Source: Methylomarinum sp.
Lineage (GTDB): Bacteria; Pseudomonadota; Gammaproteobacteria; Methylococcales; Methylomonadaceae
Assembly (NCBI GenBank): GCA_013139755.1
Contig: WTAG01000460.1
Span: 1-17,402, forward strand
Length of the DNA: 17,402 nt
Reading direction: 5' to 3'
Shown: positions 1 to 7,116 of the stretch, piece after piece
Position numbering within the stretch: the stretch's first letter is position 1
How the letters are laid out: each line of letters begins with the position of its first letter
The notes under the pieces: model-generated
Databases searched by the model: none
What the model was told of the DNA's origin: nothing
Seen by the model: only the letters and a program-made list of their open reading frames with translations
Translations under genes and position numbers: made by a program

Positions 1-674
1 TTAGGGTTAGCATTAATTTCTGATTTTTCTATAAATTTAAAACCTGCATTTTCTGCTAAAGCAATCACATATGCTTCTGTTACATAGCCGGATTTTGCTT
101 TTGGGTCTTGTGTGCTTTCTGCCAAGGCGCGGTGTTCAACGATGCCTAATATACCCCCCGACTTTAATGCATCGTACATTGCTTTAAACACGCTTTCAGT
201 CTGCTCATTCTTCATCCAGTTATGGATGTTACGAAAGGTCAGAACTCTATCTGCTGATGCTTTAGGGGCGATTGTTAAGGTATTAGGCGGTTGTAAGGCA
301 GTGATAGTGACTTGTTCATAAAACTCAGGTTGAGCTGTCATTTTTTTGATAAATGATTGTAAACTCTTGCTGAAATAAGGAATCTCGCTGTCGGCAGAGA
401 AATGTGCCGCATAGAGTTTGCCATTATCTTTAAGGTAAGGCGCCAGAATTTCTGTATACCAGGCTTTCCCGCCAGGCCATATCTCGACAACCGTCAGCTT
501 GGGTTTAAGCTCAAAAAAGTCTAAGGTTTCTTTAGGGTGCCGATATTGGTCGCGACTTTTATGTTGTGCCGAACGCTGATTGCCATCAATCACCTGTTGC
601 AATAAGCTGTTTTCCGTTGCATGCAGGCTGGCTGACGAACATAAAAATAAACTGGCAAGTAGTAAATGCTTCAT
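1..674 (-). CDS. Exported class I SAM-dependent methyltransferase-like protein (C-terminus cut by window edge)
   Basis: I translated this gene by hand; it has no stop inside the window, so 224 codons of its 5' part are seen. Residues 1-19 look like a Sec signal peptide (MKHLLLASLFLCSSASLHA, probable cut after A19). After it comes a Rossmann-type methyltransferase core with motif I VVEIWPGG followed by WYTEILAPYL, then VLTFRNIHNW (motif II/III region) and LKSGGILGIVEH (post-motif II). The WPGG-x-x-WYTEILAP signature matches the predicted exported methyltransferases grouped as COG4798; the substrate is unknown. ATG at 674 follows an AGGTG ribosome binding site and lies 9 nt after the dsbB stop, so it is the last visible gene of a seven-gene unit. 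The oddity is an apparent SAM-dependent enzyme sent to the periplasm, where SAM is not known to be supplied. The family assignment is fairly sure, the catalytic activity is not. Confidence 0.8.
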   Translation of the reverse strand, partial: MKHLLLASLFLCSSASLHATENSLLQQVIDGNQRSAQHKSRDQYRHPKETLDFFELKPKLTVVEIWPGGKAWYTEILAPYLKDNGKLYAAHFSADSEIPYFSKSLQSFIKKMTAQPEFYEQVTITALQPPNTLTIAPKASADRVLTFRNIHNWMKNEQTESVFKAMYDALKSGGILGIVEHRALAESTQDPKAKSGYVTEAYVIALAENAGFKFIEKSEINANP

Positions 675-683
675 TTGATACAC

Positions 684-1196
684 CTATGTGTTTGATTGAG
701 GAGTATTCCATTGTTGCAATAGACTTAAAATAGCTAATACGACAAAGGCAACTAAAGTCCAACCGGGGATACTGATACCTAAAAATGTCCATAAGATGTC
801 AGCGCATTCGCCGGTGCCATTAAGCATTAATTTAATGGTGTCCAGCAAGGGAAAGTTTTCAAAAACATATTCTAATCCAGGCCCACATTCTGGTACATCC
901 TCTGGTGGAAGGTTTTGTATCCAGACATGACGAGTAGATATGCCAGCACCGAATAACGCAGTAATGAAACCTATAATAGAATAAATCTTTAAGCTACATG
1001 TTTTAGGGTTGTGTATGGCAGCCATTAGAAAAACTAGCCCAGTAACAAGTATTGCGATACGTTGAGATATACATAATGGACAAGGTTCTAATTCTTCAAC
1101 AAATTGAAAGTAAGCCCCAGTCGCTAGCATTAAAAAACAACTGACAAAGCCTATAAAAAACCAGATTCTAGGCGTGAATTTTATTAAATCAAACAT
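684..1196 (-). CDS. dsbB: Disulfide bond formation protein DsbB
   Basis: This is a 170-residue inner-membrane quinone reductase that reoxidises periplasmic DsbA and passes electrons to ubiquinone or menaquinone. There are four hydrophobic segments (about residues 9-29, 46-60, 69-85 and 143-160). The first periplasmic loop has the redox pair in CPLC (C39, C42) followed by the conserved QR. The second loop has C104 (VPECGPGL) and C131 (GTGECADI), so all four catalytic cysteines are present. I chose ATG 1196 because AGAGG lies 6 nt upstream; an in-frame TTG at 1202 falls between that site and the ATG and is less likely. The gene overlaps the 3' end of the upstream TrkA-like gene by 8 nt. DsbA itself is not in the window. 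The exported neighbours (methyltransferase, metalloprotease, DUF4124 protein) contain cysteines and could be clients of the pathway, which is inference. Confidence 0.95.
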   Translation of the reverse strand: MFDLIKFTPRIWFFIGFVSCFLMLATGAYFQFVEELEPCPLCISQRIAILVTGLVFLMAAIHNPKTCSLKIYSIIGFITALFGAGISTRHVWIQNLPPEDVPECGPGLEYVFENFPLLDTIKLMLNGTGECADILWTFLGISIPGWTLVAFVVLAILSLLQQWNTPQSNT

Positions 1197-1881
1197 GTGC
1201 AACCTCTTTTTTAAATGCTTTAATTTCCCGTGATGAACCGAGCACTACTATTATATCGTCGGCATCCAGTTTATGATCTTTCTCACCGATAGCAAAATGC
1301 AATTCTTCGCCGAGTTCTTTATCAATAACACCGATCAATACTAAATTATACTGTTCTGTGAGAGTAAGTTCACTGGTGTAGGTGTTTTCTAATGAACTGT
1401 TTTTAGGAATAACAACCTCTGCAACATGTAAATCATGTCTGCCAAAAACAGTGTGCTGAATAATGTTGGTAATATCGGGCTTTTTAATGAGTTGGTGTAT
1501 TCTTTGGCCGCTAATTTGATAGGGGTCGATGATTTTATTGGCGCCTGCGGCAATGAGTTTTTCCGATGAATGGGGAGCCTCAACAATAGCGATAATGTTT
1601 AAATTCTTATCAATCGCACGTGCGGAAAGGGTTAAAAAAACATTGGCAGAATCTTCTGGAAGGAAGCAGAAGATGGTGTCTATGTCTTCACCTATGCCTA
1701 TAGATCTAAGGTTATCATCACTTCTAAAGTCAACAGAGATCACTTTAAAGCCATTTTCTTCTGCTAATAAAACCAGTGATGGGTCAGTTTCCACTACCTC
1801 AATATCATATAAATCTTGGTCGAGTCTTGCGATAGCTTCGAAAGACAAACGGTTATATCCAAATACAACAATTTTTCTCAT
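1189..1881 (-). CDS. Stand-alone TrkA-N/TrkA-C (RCK-like) regulatory protein
   Basis: This 230-residue soluble protein has an N-terminal Rossmann half (about residues 1-120) and a C-terminal TrkA-C half (about 150-225, VAEVVIPKNSS through IIVVLGSS). Such proteins form octameric gating rings that sense nucleotides and open K+ channels or transporters. The nucleotide-binding loop reads GYNRLS (G8, N10, S13) where GxGxxG is usual, so two of the three glycines are gone, although an acidic residue follows strand 2 (VVETD). The conserved LIAAGANKIIDP stretch is present. The start codon overlaps the stop of the upstream K+ channel gene by one base (TAATG), so the two are translationally coupled and probably act together. 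Its homologue, the channel's own RCK domain, has the intact motif. It could be a regulatory subunit that no longer binds NAD(H), or one with a different ligand. Confidence 0.85.
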   Translation of the reverse strand: MRKIVVFGYNRLSFEAIARLDQDLYDIEVVETDPSLVLLAEENGFKVISVDFRSDDNLRSIGIGEDIDTIFCFLPEDSANVFLTLSARAIDKNLNIIAIVEAPHSSEKLIAAGANKIIDPYQISGQRIHQLIKKPDITNIIQHTVFGRHDLHVAEVVIPKNSSLENTYTSELTLTEQYNLVLIGVIDKELGEELHFAIGEKDHKLDADDIIVVLGSSREIKAFKKEVAHV

Positions 1882-3482
1882 TATTTTATACTCGTACCAA
1901 ATTTACTTTTTACCACTTGGTCCTGAAAATGTTCAATCGAATATTCTCTCCCTAATATAACTAGCATATCTTGTGCTTGTAATTCAAAATGCTTTACTGG
2001 GTTAAAGTAAAAATGCTGATTATGTACTTTATAGCGGTTACGGTGTTTTCGGTGTTTTTGATTGGTGCTGATAACACCAATTAAGGTGAGTTTTCTATGC
2101 TTTAGGCCAATATCACCAATTTGCAGGTTTTCTAAAAAAGAACCTGTGGGGACCTCAATGGTGTCCATTATGATTTGCTTTTGTTCTTGTAAAATGCCCA
2201 GTATCGCTTCAAAGGCAACCGGTTGACCTACATATTCTGCTGCAAGTAATCCTGCTATTTCAAAGGGTTGAATAACGCTGTTTGCGCCTGCTTGATAAAG
2301 CTTATTAACATTGTCTTGTCTATTAGAGCGGGAGATGATGTTAATCTCTGGGTTAAGGTAACGACTGGTTAAGGTAATGTAAACATTAACAATATCATCC
2401 CCTGTCGTACATAAAACAGCCGTTGCGCCTTGGTTGATGCCGGCATTTAGTAATATGTTGTTTGTACTAGCATCATCTTGAATAGCTAAATAGTGTTTTT
2501 GTTTGGCAAGAAAGATATTTTGTTCGTCTTTATCAATCACAATAAAAGCTTGTTTGTCTTTTTCTAACTGTTTTGCAATTTCCTGGCCGACTCTACCAAA
2601 GCCGCAGATGATGATGAAGTTTTTAAAGCGACTTAACTCTGCATAGGTTCTGTTTTCGCGCAGGGTATGCATTTTGTCATTAAATGCCGCAACTATAATT
2701 GAGGTGAAGAATGATAACACCCCAAGGCCCGTAAGAATAAGGGTAACTGTAACCAATCGTCCGCCGATGGTTTGAGGCGTTATATCACCATAACCTACGG
2801 TTGAAATAGTAACAATTGACCAATAGAAGGCATCATATAAATGTCGGATATTACCGCCACTGGAGGTATTTTCAAATAAATAAATGGCAATACTGGCAAT
2901 GAATACCAAAAATCCCATAAAAATAGCAAGTGTGATTAGCTCAAAGCGTTTACTGGATAAAACATCGGAAAAGACTTTAATGCTATTGGAATAACGAAAT
3001 AACTTAAATAAACGAAAAATAAGCAGTATTCGTAGAATTCTTAACGGGCGATAGCTAGGTAATATAGCCAGTAAATCAATAATGGCAAAAAGTGAAAACA
3101 TGTATTTCAGTTTTTCACAGATAACTAGCCTGAGAGTCTTGAGTAAACTGAAGGGCGTGTCTAAATAGCGTGATTTTTCATATTCTTTGATAATAATAAG
3201 ATGGGAATCTGAATATAACCAGGCTCTGAGTAGATATTCAGTAATAAAGATAACGACCACACCTTGCTCAAAAAATTCTCCCCATTGGTTGAGCGAGTGT
3301 TCAACACTATAAACAAGGAAAAAGACGCTGAGCATGACCAAGCAAATCATAAAAATATCAAAATATGATTTTAATTGGCTTTGAGGATTTTCTATTAGAT
3401 TGTAAAAAAACAGTTTAGTCCGCTTGTAACGGACAGATGTTTTTAACAAATAGGCTAAATAGATGGTTGATCTTGCAAGCAT
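1881..3482 (-). CDS. Six-TM voltage-gated-type potassium channel with C-terminal RCK domain
   Basis: This 533-residue inner-membrane channel resembles Kch/Kv-type ion channels. S1 lies near residues 40-60 and S2 near 68-90, with S3 at about 129-143. S4 carries basic residues at every third position (R145, R148, R151, R157, K160, R163), as in a voltage sensor. S5 is about 180-203, the pore loop holds the K+ selectivity filter TVGYGD at 228-233, and S6 is about 242-267. An RCK/TrkA-N domain begins near 288 with an intact GFGRVG (294-299) and the acidic VIDKDE after strand 2, then a TrkA-C domain about 435-515. The C domain holds a basic insert (KHRKHRNRYK). Its ATG overlaps the SDR stop (TGATG), and its own stop overlaps the start of the separate TrkA-like gene. 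It probably releases or equilibrates K+ in response to voltage and a cytoplasmic nucleotide. The physiological trigger is unknown. Confidence 0.93.
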   Translation of the reverse strand: MLARSTIYLAYLLKTSVRYKRTKLFFYNLIENPQSQLKSYFDIFMICLVMLSVFFLVYSVEHSLNQWGEFFEQGVVVIFITEYLLRAWLYSDSHLIIIKEYEKSRYLDTPFSLLKTLRLVICEKLKYMFSLFAIIDLLAILPSYRPLRILRILLIFRLFKLFRYSNSIKVFSDVLSSKRFELITLAIFMGFLVFIASIAIYLFENTSSGGNIRHLYDAFYWSIVTISTVGYGDITPQTIGGRLVTVTLILTGLGVLSFFTSIIVAAFNDKMHTLRENRTYAELSRFKNFIIICGFGRVGQEIAKQLEKDKQAFIVIDKDEQNIFLAKQKHYLAIQDDASTNNILLNAGINQGATAVLCTTGDDIVNVYITLTSRYLNPEINIISRSNRQDNVNKLYQAGANSVIQPFEIAGLLAAEYVGQPVAFEAILGILQEQKQIIMDTIEVPTGSFLENLQIGDIGLKHRKLTLIGVISTNQKHRKHRNRYKVHNQHFYFNPVKHFELQAQDMLVILGREYSIEHFQDQVVKSKFGTSIK

Positions 3483-4201
3483 CAGGATTGTTTTTTAAAT
3501 TTAATGACTTTATTGACTGGGTTTAGGTTGATCTCATCAATCACACTATTTGGATTTGAATTGAGTATGTAATTGACTGTTTCTGCAATATCTTCGGGTA
3601 ATAGGCCGTGTGTTTCATCGTCCCCTGGCTGAAAAGATAAGGAATCAAAAAAATCAGTTTTAACCATGCCCGGGTTAATTAAGGAAACGCGAACACTACT
3701 TGTACCGCATTCATCTCGTAATGCTTGGGTAAACCCTCGCAGTGCAAATTTGCTGGCACAGTAGATAGAACCTTTTCGGCTACCTTGTAATGCCGCTTCT
3801 GAGCCAATATAGATTAAATTGCTGTGAGCTTTTCTTTTTAAGCCGGGTAACAAGGCGCGAGTGATGAATGCCGGGCTGGTAAAATTAACGGTCATCATCG
3901 TTTCAATTTGAGAAAAAGAAAATTGCTCCAATGAGCCAAATTGCCCATAGCCTGCTGAAAAAATAACACCGTCTAAAGCTGGGTATGTTTTTTCTAAGTC
4001 TTTTAATTTAGGTTTAAGTTGATTTAATTGAGTATAGTCGATTTCTATAAAGTGAAAGTTTTCATGACTGACTTTAAATTGGCTGCAATCACGGGAGGTT
4101 CCAATAATGGTATGACCTTGTTGTAATAGCTGTTTTGCAATGGCTCTGCCAATGCCCGAGCTGGCACCCGTGACCAGTAGGGTTCTTTTTAAAGTGTGCA
4201 T
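3482..4201 (-). CDS. Short-chain dehydrogenase/reductase (classical SDR)
   Basis: This 239-residue NAD(P)-dependent oxidoreductase has a Rossmann fold and the cofactor loop TGASSGIG at 11-18. An arginine follows strand 2 (GTSRD), which suggests NADP(H) preference. The catalytic tetrad is visible as N106 (VNF), S134 (YIGSEAA), Y147 and K151 (YCASK). The usual NNAG motif is replaced by FSAGYG at 81-86. No transmembrane segment is seen. The 5' end overlaps the 3' end of the SPL-family gene by 13 nt, and its stop overlaps the start of the K+ channel gene by one base. The substrate cannot be told from sequence. The close coupling to a radical SAM repair-like gene may mean a shared stress role, which is inference. 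Confidence 0.92.
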   Translation of the reverse strand: MHTLKRTLLVTGASSGIGRAIAKQLLQQGHTIIGTSRDCSQFKVSHENFHFIEIDYTQLNQLKPKLKDLEKTYPALDGVIFSAGYGQFGSLEQFSFSQIETMMTVNFTSPAFITRALLPGLKRKAHSNLIYIGSEAALQGSRKGSIYCASKFALRGFTQALRDECGTSSVRVSLINPGMVKTDFFDSLSFQPGDDETHGLLPEDIAETVNYILNSNPNSVIDEINLNPVNKVIKFKKQS

Positions 4202-5181
4202 GGAAAGAATTTGGACTCAGGAATGTAAGTTAACAACAGTTCACTACAATACTGCATCATTTCTTGTTCTAATTCGGCTTTATACGAAGTCATTTTCTGT
4301 GAGGTTTCCATAGGGCTGGAAAATAAGACTTCTTCAGGATAAAGCTTGTGAATCTTCTTGAAAAACTTTTCAGGTAAACGAAATACCCCCAGACTGACAG
4401 AGTGTAATGACTCAAGTTTTATACGAGAAAACACTTGTTCAAATAAATCTTTGTACTGTTGTTGATAATCGGTTTGATAAATTAACGGGTCAAAACGTAA
4501 GCCAAGTTGCCAGCCTTGTTGTTGTAATTTACACATGGCATCCAGTCGTTTAGCGAGTGTTGGTGCTTTATCTTCAACTTTCTGAGCAATTTCATCGGGC
4601 GACAGGCTAAATGCGACAATACAACGTGGGTCGGGTGTTCGGTTAAGCAGACCTCTAATCTGGGTGCTTTTAGTTCTTAATTCTAGCCAGGCATTGGGCA
4701 GTTTGGCGAAAAAAGGTAAAAAATGTGCGGTAAATTGGGTGACAGGTTCTAACGCTAAGCTATCGCAATCATAGCCTGAGAAAAAATGTACCTGATCATC
4801 GGGGTTATCTTGGCAAATCTGACGAATGTCTTGTTGGTAATCTTCAAAATTAACAAATAAAACATAATTGGCGGATTGATACATGCCTTGTAAAAAGCAA
4901 TAACGGCAGTCATACAGGCAATTAAGCATGTGTGAAAAATAATAGTTTTTTTCCGAACCTATACCGTAACCTGAAGGCGCGGGAAGAGCGAAGCTTTTAT
5001 ATTTTTCTGCCAGTATTAATGCGGGGTTCTGTTTTTGTAAGCGAAAATTCTGTGCTTTAGGGTTAAATACTTCGCCATAGCGCTCACAAATTATTTTCCT
5101 TGCTTGAGGAAATCGGTCACATATCGCCAGGGTACGCTCGTGTTGACGAACACTTTCTTCAATATAAAGCGTATTGATCAT
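4189..5181 (-). CDS. Spore photoproduct lyase family radical SAM protein
   Basis: This 330-residue protein has the radical SAM cluster motif CLYDCRYC (C88, C92, C95; CxxxCxxC) at the start of the barrel, as in SplB. SplB cleaves the UV thymine dimer 'spore photoproduct' with an adenosyl radical. A further cysteine, C139 in GYDCDSLALEP, lies about 44 residues after the cluster, close to the spacing of the H-donor cysteine of Bacillus SplB. Later barrel strands LELRTKS and IVAFSLSPD resemble the corresponding SplB strands. The length is near that of SplB (about 340 residues). Its ATG overlaps the Hpt stop by 4 nt (ATGA). Proteobacterial members are usually called 'SPL family'; their substrate is not established, and the host is presumed not to form spores. 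The family assignment is firm; thymine-dimer repair activity is inferred. Confidence 0.9.
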   Translation of the reverse strand: MINTLYIEESVRQHERTLAICDRFPQARKIICERYGEVFNPKAQNFRLQKQNPALILAEKYKSFALPAPSGYGIGSEKNYYFSHMLNCLYDCRYCFLQGMYQSANYVLFVNFEDYQQDIRQICQDNPDDQVHFFSGYDCDSLALEPVTQFTAHFLPFFAKLPNAWLELRTKSTQIRGLLNRTPDPRCIVAFSLSPDEIAQKVEDKAPTLAKRLDAMCKLQQQGWQLGLRFDPLIYQTDYQQQYKDLFEQVFSRIKLESLHSVSLGVFRLPEKFFKKIHKLYPEEVLFSSPMETSQKMTSYKAELEQEMMQYCSELLLTYIPESKFFPCTL

Positions 5182-5522
5182 GAACGGTTCAAGTTGACTT
5201 TTAATATTCCAACGAGAGAATCAATCTCTTGTTTAATAGAGGCTATTAATGGCTTAATTTCCGAAAGTTGATTGTTTTGGATTAATAACTCAGCATTTTG
5301 TAATAATGCAGTGGCTTTTTCTGCACCAAGAGACGAACAAACACCTTTTAAAGTATGTAATTCACGTCCTAGTAACGTCCAATCTTGATTGGTAAGTGCA
5401 TCAGCAATGTTATTAAGGTAACTAGGGCATTCCTCAATAAACATGGACGTCATCATTTCCATAATTTCAATGTCGTCATCAAGGCGCTTTAATGCAGCTT
5501 CCCAATTACATGTTTGTGCCAA
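5178..5522 (-). CDS. Hpt-domain histidine phosphotransfer protein
   Basis: This is a 114-residue all-helical protein consisting of a single Hpt domain. The phospho-accepting histidine is H56 in ELHTLKGVCSSLGA, with the usual Lys and Gly just after it. It would relay phosphate between a hybrid sensor kinase receiver domain and a response regulator; neither partner is in the window. It has no membrane segment. The start is TTG at 5522 with GGGAG 5 nt upstream; the next in-frame ATG codons (MEMMTSM) lie too far into helix 1. It is the first gene of the seven-gene minus-strand unit, and its stop overlaps the SPL-family start, so the phosphorelay protein is co-translated with a radical SAM gene. 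Confidence 0.88.
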   Translation of the reverse strand: MAQTCNWEAALKRLDDDIEIMEMMTSMFIEECPSYLNNIADALTNQDWTLLGRELHTLKGVCSSLGAEKATALLQNAELLIQNNQLSEIKPLIASIKQEIDSLVGILKVNLNRS

Positions 5523-5576
5523 AGTGTCTCCCTCGTATATGAATATTTGTATAAGATAAATTTAACATATATTTAA

Positions 5577-5602
5577 TATAGGTAAGTAGGAATTTACCTA
5601 TA
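5577..5602. promoter_or_regulatory. Inverted repeat in the divergent promoter region (possible operator)
   Basis: Two 9-bp arms, TATAGGTAA (5577-5585) and TTACCTATA (5594-5602), are perfect reverse complements with an 8-bp spacer. They lie in the 135-bp AT-rich gap between the minus-strand Hpt operon and proC. The right arm overlaps a possible -35 of proC (TTTACC, 5593-5598), with TAGAAT at 5617-5622 as -10 and an 18-bp spacer. The symmetry and position suggest a binding site for a dimeric regulator that could act on both directions. No known operator was recognised. Confidence 0.4.
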
Positions 5603-5657
5603 GCCTAAATAAACAGTAGAATAGAGACATTTAAACTTATTGAGTCTCTTTATTCTA

Positions 5658-6485
5658 ATGAATACAAAAAAGATTGGTTTTATCGGTGGCGGAAATATGG
5701 CGACAAGTCTGATTAATGGACTTATTGCCAGTGGACATCAGCCTAATCAATTATGGGTGTCAGATGCTAATCAAGAGACTTTACAGTCTTTAGCAGCAAC
5801 ATTGAATGTTAATGTAAATCATAATAATAATGATTTGGTTAATGAGGTTGATGTTGTGGTCTTAGCCGTTAAACCCCAAGTTTTACGTGGCGTTGCCGAA
5901 CAAATCGCTGACACCCTAAGAGGTAGAGATGTCTTGGTCGTCTCAATTGCAGCGGGTATTTCACAAGAAAGTCTTTCTGAATGGTTAGGCAACAACATGG
6001 CAATTGTACGCTGTATGCCAAATACACCGGCATTAGTACGTACAGGTGCAACAGGATTACATGCTAACAGTCGGGTAAGTGCTGAACAAAAAGACTTAGC
6101 CGAAAATATTTTGCGTTCAGTCGGTATTGCTTTATGGGTAGATCATGAGAGTGAACTAGATGCTGTTACTGCGGTTTCTGGCAGTGGACCGGCATATTAT
6201 TTTTTACTGATGGAAGCGATGGAGCAGACCGCTTTGGAATTAGGCTTAAGTGAACAAACGGCTAGGCTATTAATTCAACAAACGGCCTTAGGTGCCGCTA
6301 AAATAGCTTTGGAATCTCATGAAACGCCGAGCGAGTTACGTCAAAGAGTGACATCACCGGGTGGAACAACACAGCAAGCGATAAAAACCTTTGAAGAGGG
6401 TGGTTTTTCTCAACTGGTTTCTAAAGCATTACATGCGGCAAGGGATCGATCGGTAGAGATGTCTAAAGAATTAGGAGAGAAGTGA
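5658..6485 (+). CDS. proC: Pyrroline-5-carboxylate reductase
   Basis: This 275-residue cytoplasmic enzyme reduces 1-pyrroline-5-carboxylate to proline with NAD(P)H, the last step of proline synthesis. The N-terminal Rossmann domain opens with IGFIGGGNMA. The region around residue 115 has CMPNTPALV, and AVSGSGPAYYF precedes the helical dimerisation domain. The family signature RVTSPGGTTQQAI lies near 232-244. Length agrees with the usual about 270 residues. I chose ATG 5658, which puts the Rossmann strand at the usual place; a TTG at 5640 would add six residues with no homology support. The ribosome binding site is weak. The stop overlaps the yggT start (TGATG), the common proC-yggT pairing. 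Confidence 0.97.
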   Translation: MNTKKIGFIGGGNMATSLINGLIASGHQPNQLWVSDANQETLQSLAATLNVNVNHNNNDLVNEVDVVVLAVKPQVLRGVAEQIADTLRGRDVLVVSIAAGISQESLSEWLGNNMAIVRCMPNTPALVRTGATGLHANSRVSAEQKDLAENILRSVGIALWVDHESELDAVTAVSGSGPAYYFLLMEAMEQTALELGLSEQTARLLIQQTALGAAKIALESHETPSELRQRVTSPGGTTQQAIKTFEEGGFSQLVSKALHAARDRSVEMSKELGEK

Positions 6486-7060
6486 TGGGTACAAGTTATA
6501 TGACAGATCCGCTAATATTTTTAATTGATACAGTCTTTTCATTGTATATATTAGCGGTTGTTTTACGGTTTTTGTTTCAATGGACGCGCGCAGATTTTTA
6601 TAATCCAATTTCACAATTTATGGTGAAAATAACGCATCCCCCTTTAAAGTTATTACGCCGGTTTGTACCTGCTATTGGGAAAATTGATACCTCATCTATG
6701 GTGTTGGCACTTGCGTTACAAATGGTTTCAGATATTTCCATTTTAATGTTAAAAGGTGTGATGGTTAGTATTGCCGGCTTAGTTGTTTTATCATTCACTC
6801 AATTAATAAGTTTAATTATTAATGTATTTATTTTTGCGGTGTTTGCCAGAGCAATATTGAGTTGGTTTGATCCGGGAAATTACAATTCAGCGAGTTCTCT
6901 GTTACAAAGCCTAACAGAACCATTGTTAAGTGTATGTCGTAAAGTGATACCTGATTTAGGAGGGATTGATTTATCACCTTTAGCCGCCTTGGTGGTATTA
7001 CAGTTAGCAAAAATGATGATCCTGCCTCCTTTGCAGCAGCTTGCTAGTTTAATAGGTTAA
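6485..7060 (+). CDS. yggT: YggT family integral membrane protein (two YGGT domains)
   Basis: This 191-residue inner-membrane protein has two repeats of the YGGT unit. The first holds LRFLFQWTRADFYNPISQF and then HPPLKLLRRFVPAIGKIDTS. The second holds RAILSWFDPGNYNSASSLL and then TEPLLSVCRKVIPDLGGIDLSP. Four or more hydrophobic segments alternate with these motifs. The biochemical role of the family is not settled; suggestions include osmotic tolerance and a link to membrane or division processes. AGGAG at 6473-6477 sits 7 nt before ATG 6485, which overlaps the proC stop, so translation is coupled. A GTG at 6482 and a later ATG at 6500 are less likely starts. Confidence 0.93.
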   Translation: MGTSYMTDPLIFLIDTVFSLYILAVVLRFLFQWTRADFYNPISQFMVKITHPPLKLLRRFVPAIGKIDTSSMVLALALQMVSDISILMLKGVMVSIAGLVVLSFTQLISLIINVFIFAVFARAILSWFDPGNYNSASSLLQSLTEPLLSVCRKVIPDLGGIDLSPLAALVVLQLAKMMILPPLQQLASLIG

Positions 7061-7066
7061 CAGGAA

Positions 7067-7110
7067 CTTCTCTTTAGTAAGAGGTGTTTAATATGAATTT
7101 AAAAGCTTAG
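7067..7110 (+). promoter_or_regulatory. Hairpin over a ribosome binding site plus five-codon leader ORF
   Basis: CTTCTCTT (7067-7074) can pair with AAGAGGTG (7079-7086) around a TAGT loop. The right arm contains the ribosome binding site GAGGTG (7081-7086). Six nt later a short ORF runs ATG-AAT-TTA-AAA-GCT-TAG (7093-7110, MNLKA). It is in the same frame as the downstream DUF4124 gene, whose ATG follows the TAG by 6 nt. This is the best ribosome binding site in the gap, so the main gene may depend on re-initiation after the leader. The hairpin could also be a weak terminator after yggT. Confidence 0.35.
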
Positions 7111-7116
7111 TCGATT

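Noticed and set aside
1529..1960. 143-codon plus-strand frame over the TrkA-like and channel genes
   Set aside because: It lies antisense to two well-supported genes and has low-complexity Ser/Lys content with no motif.
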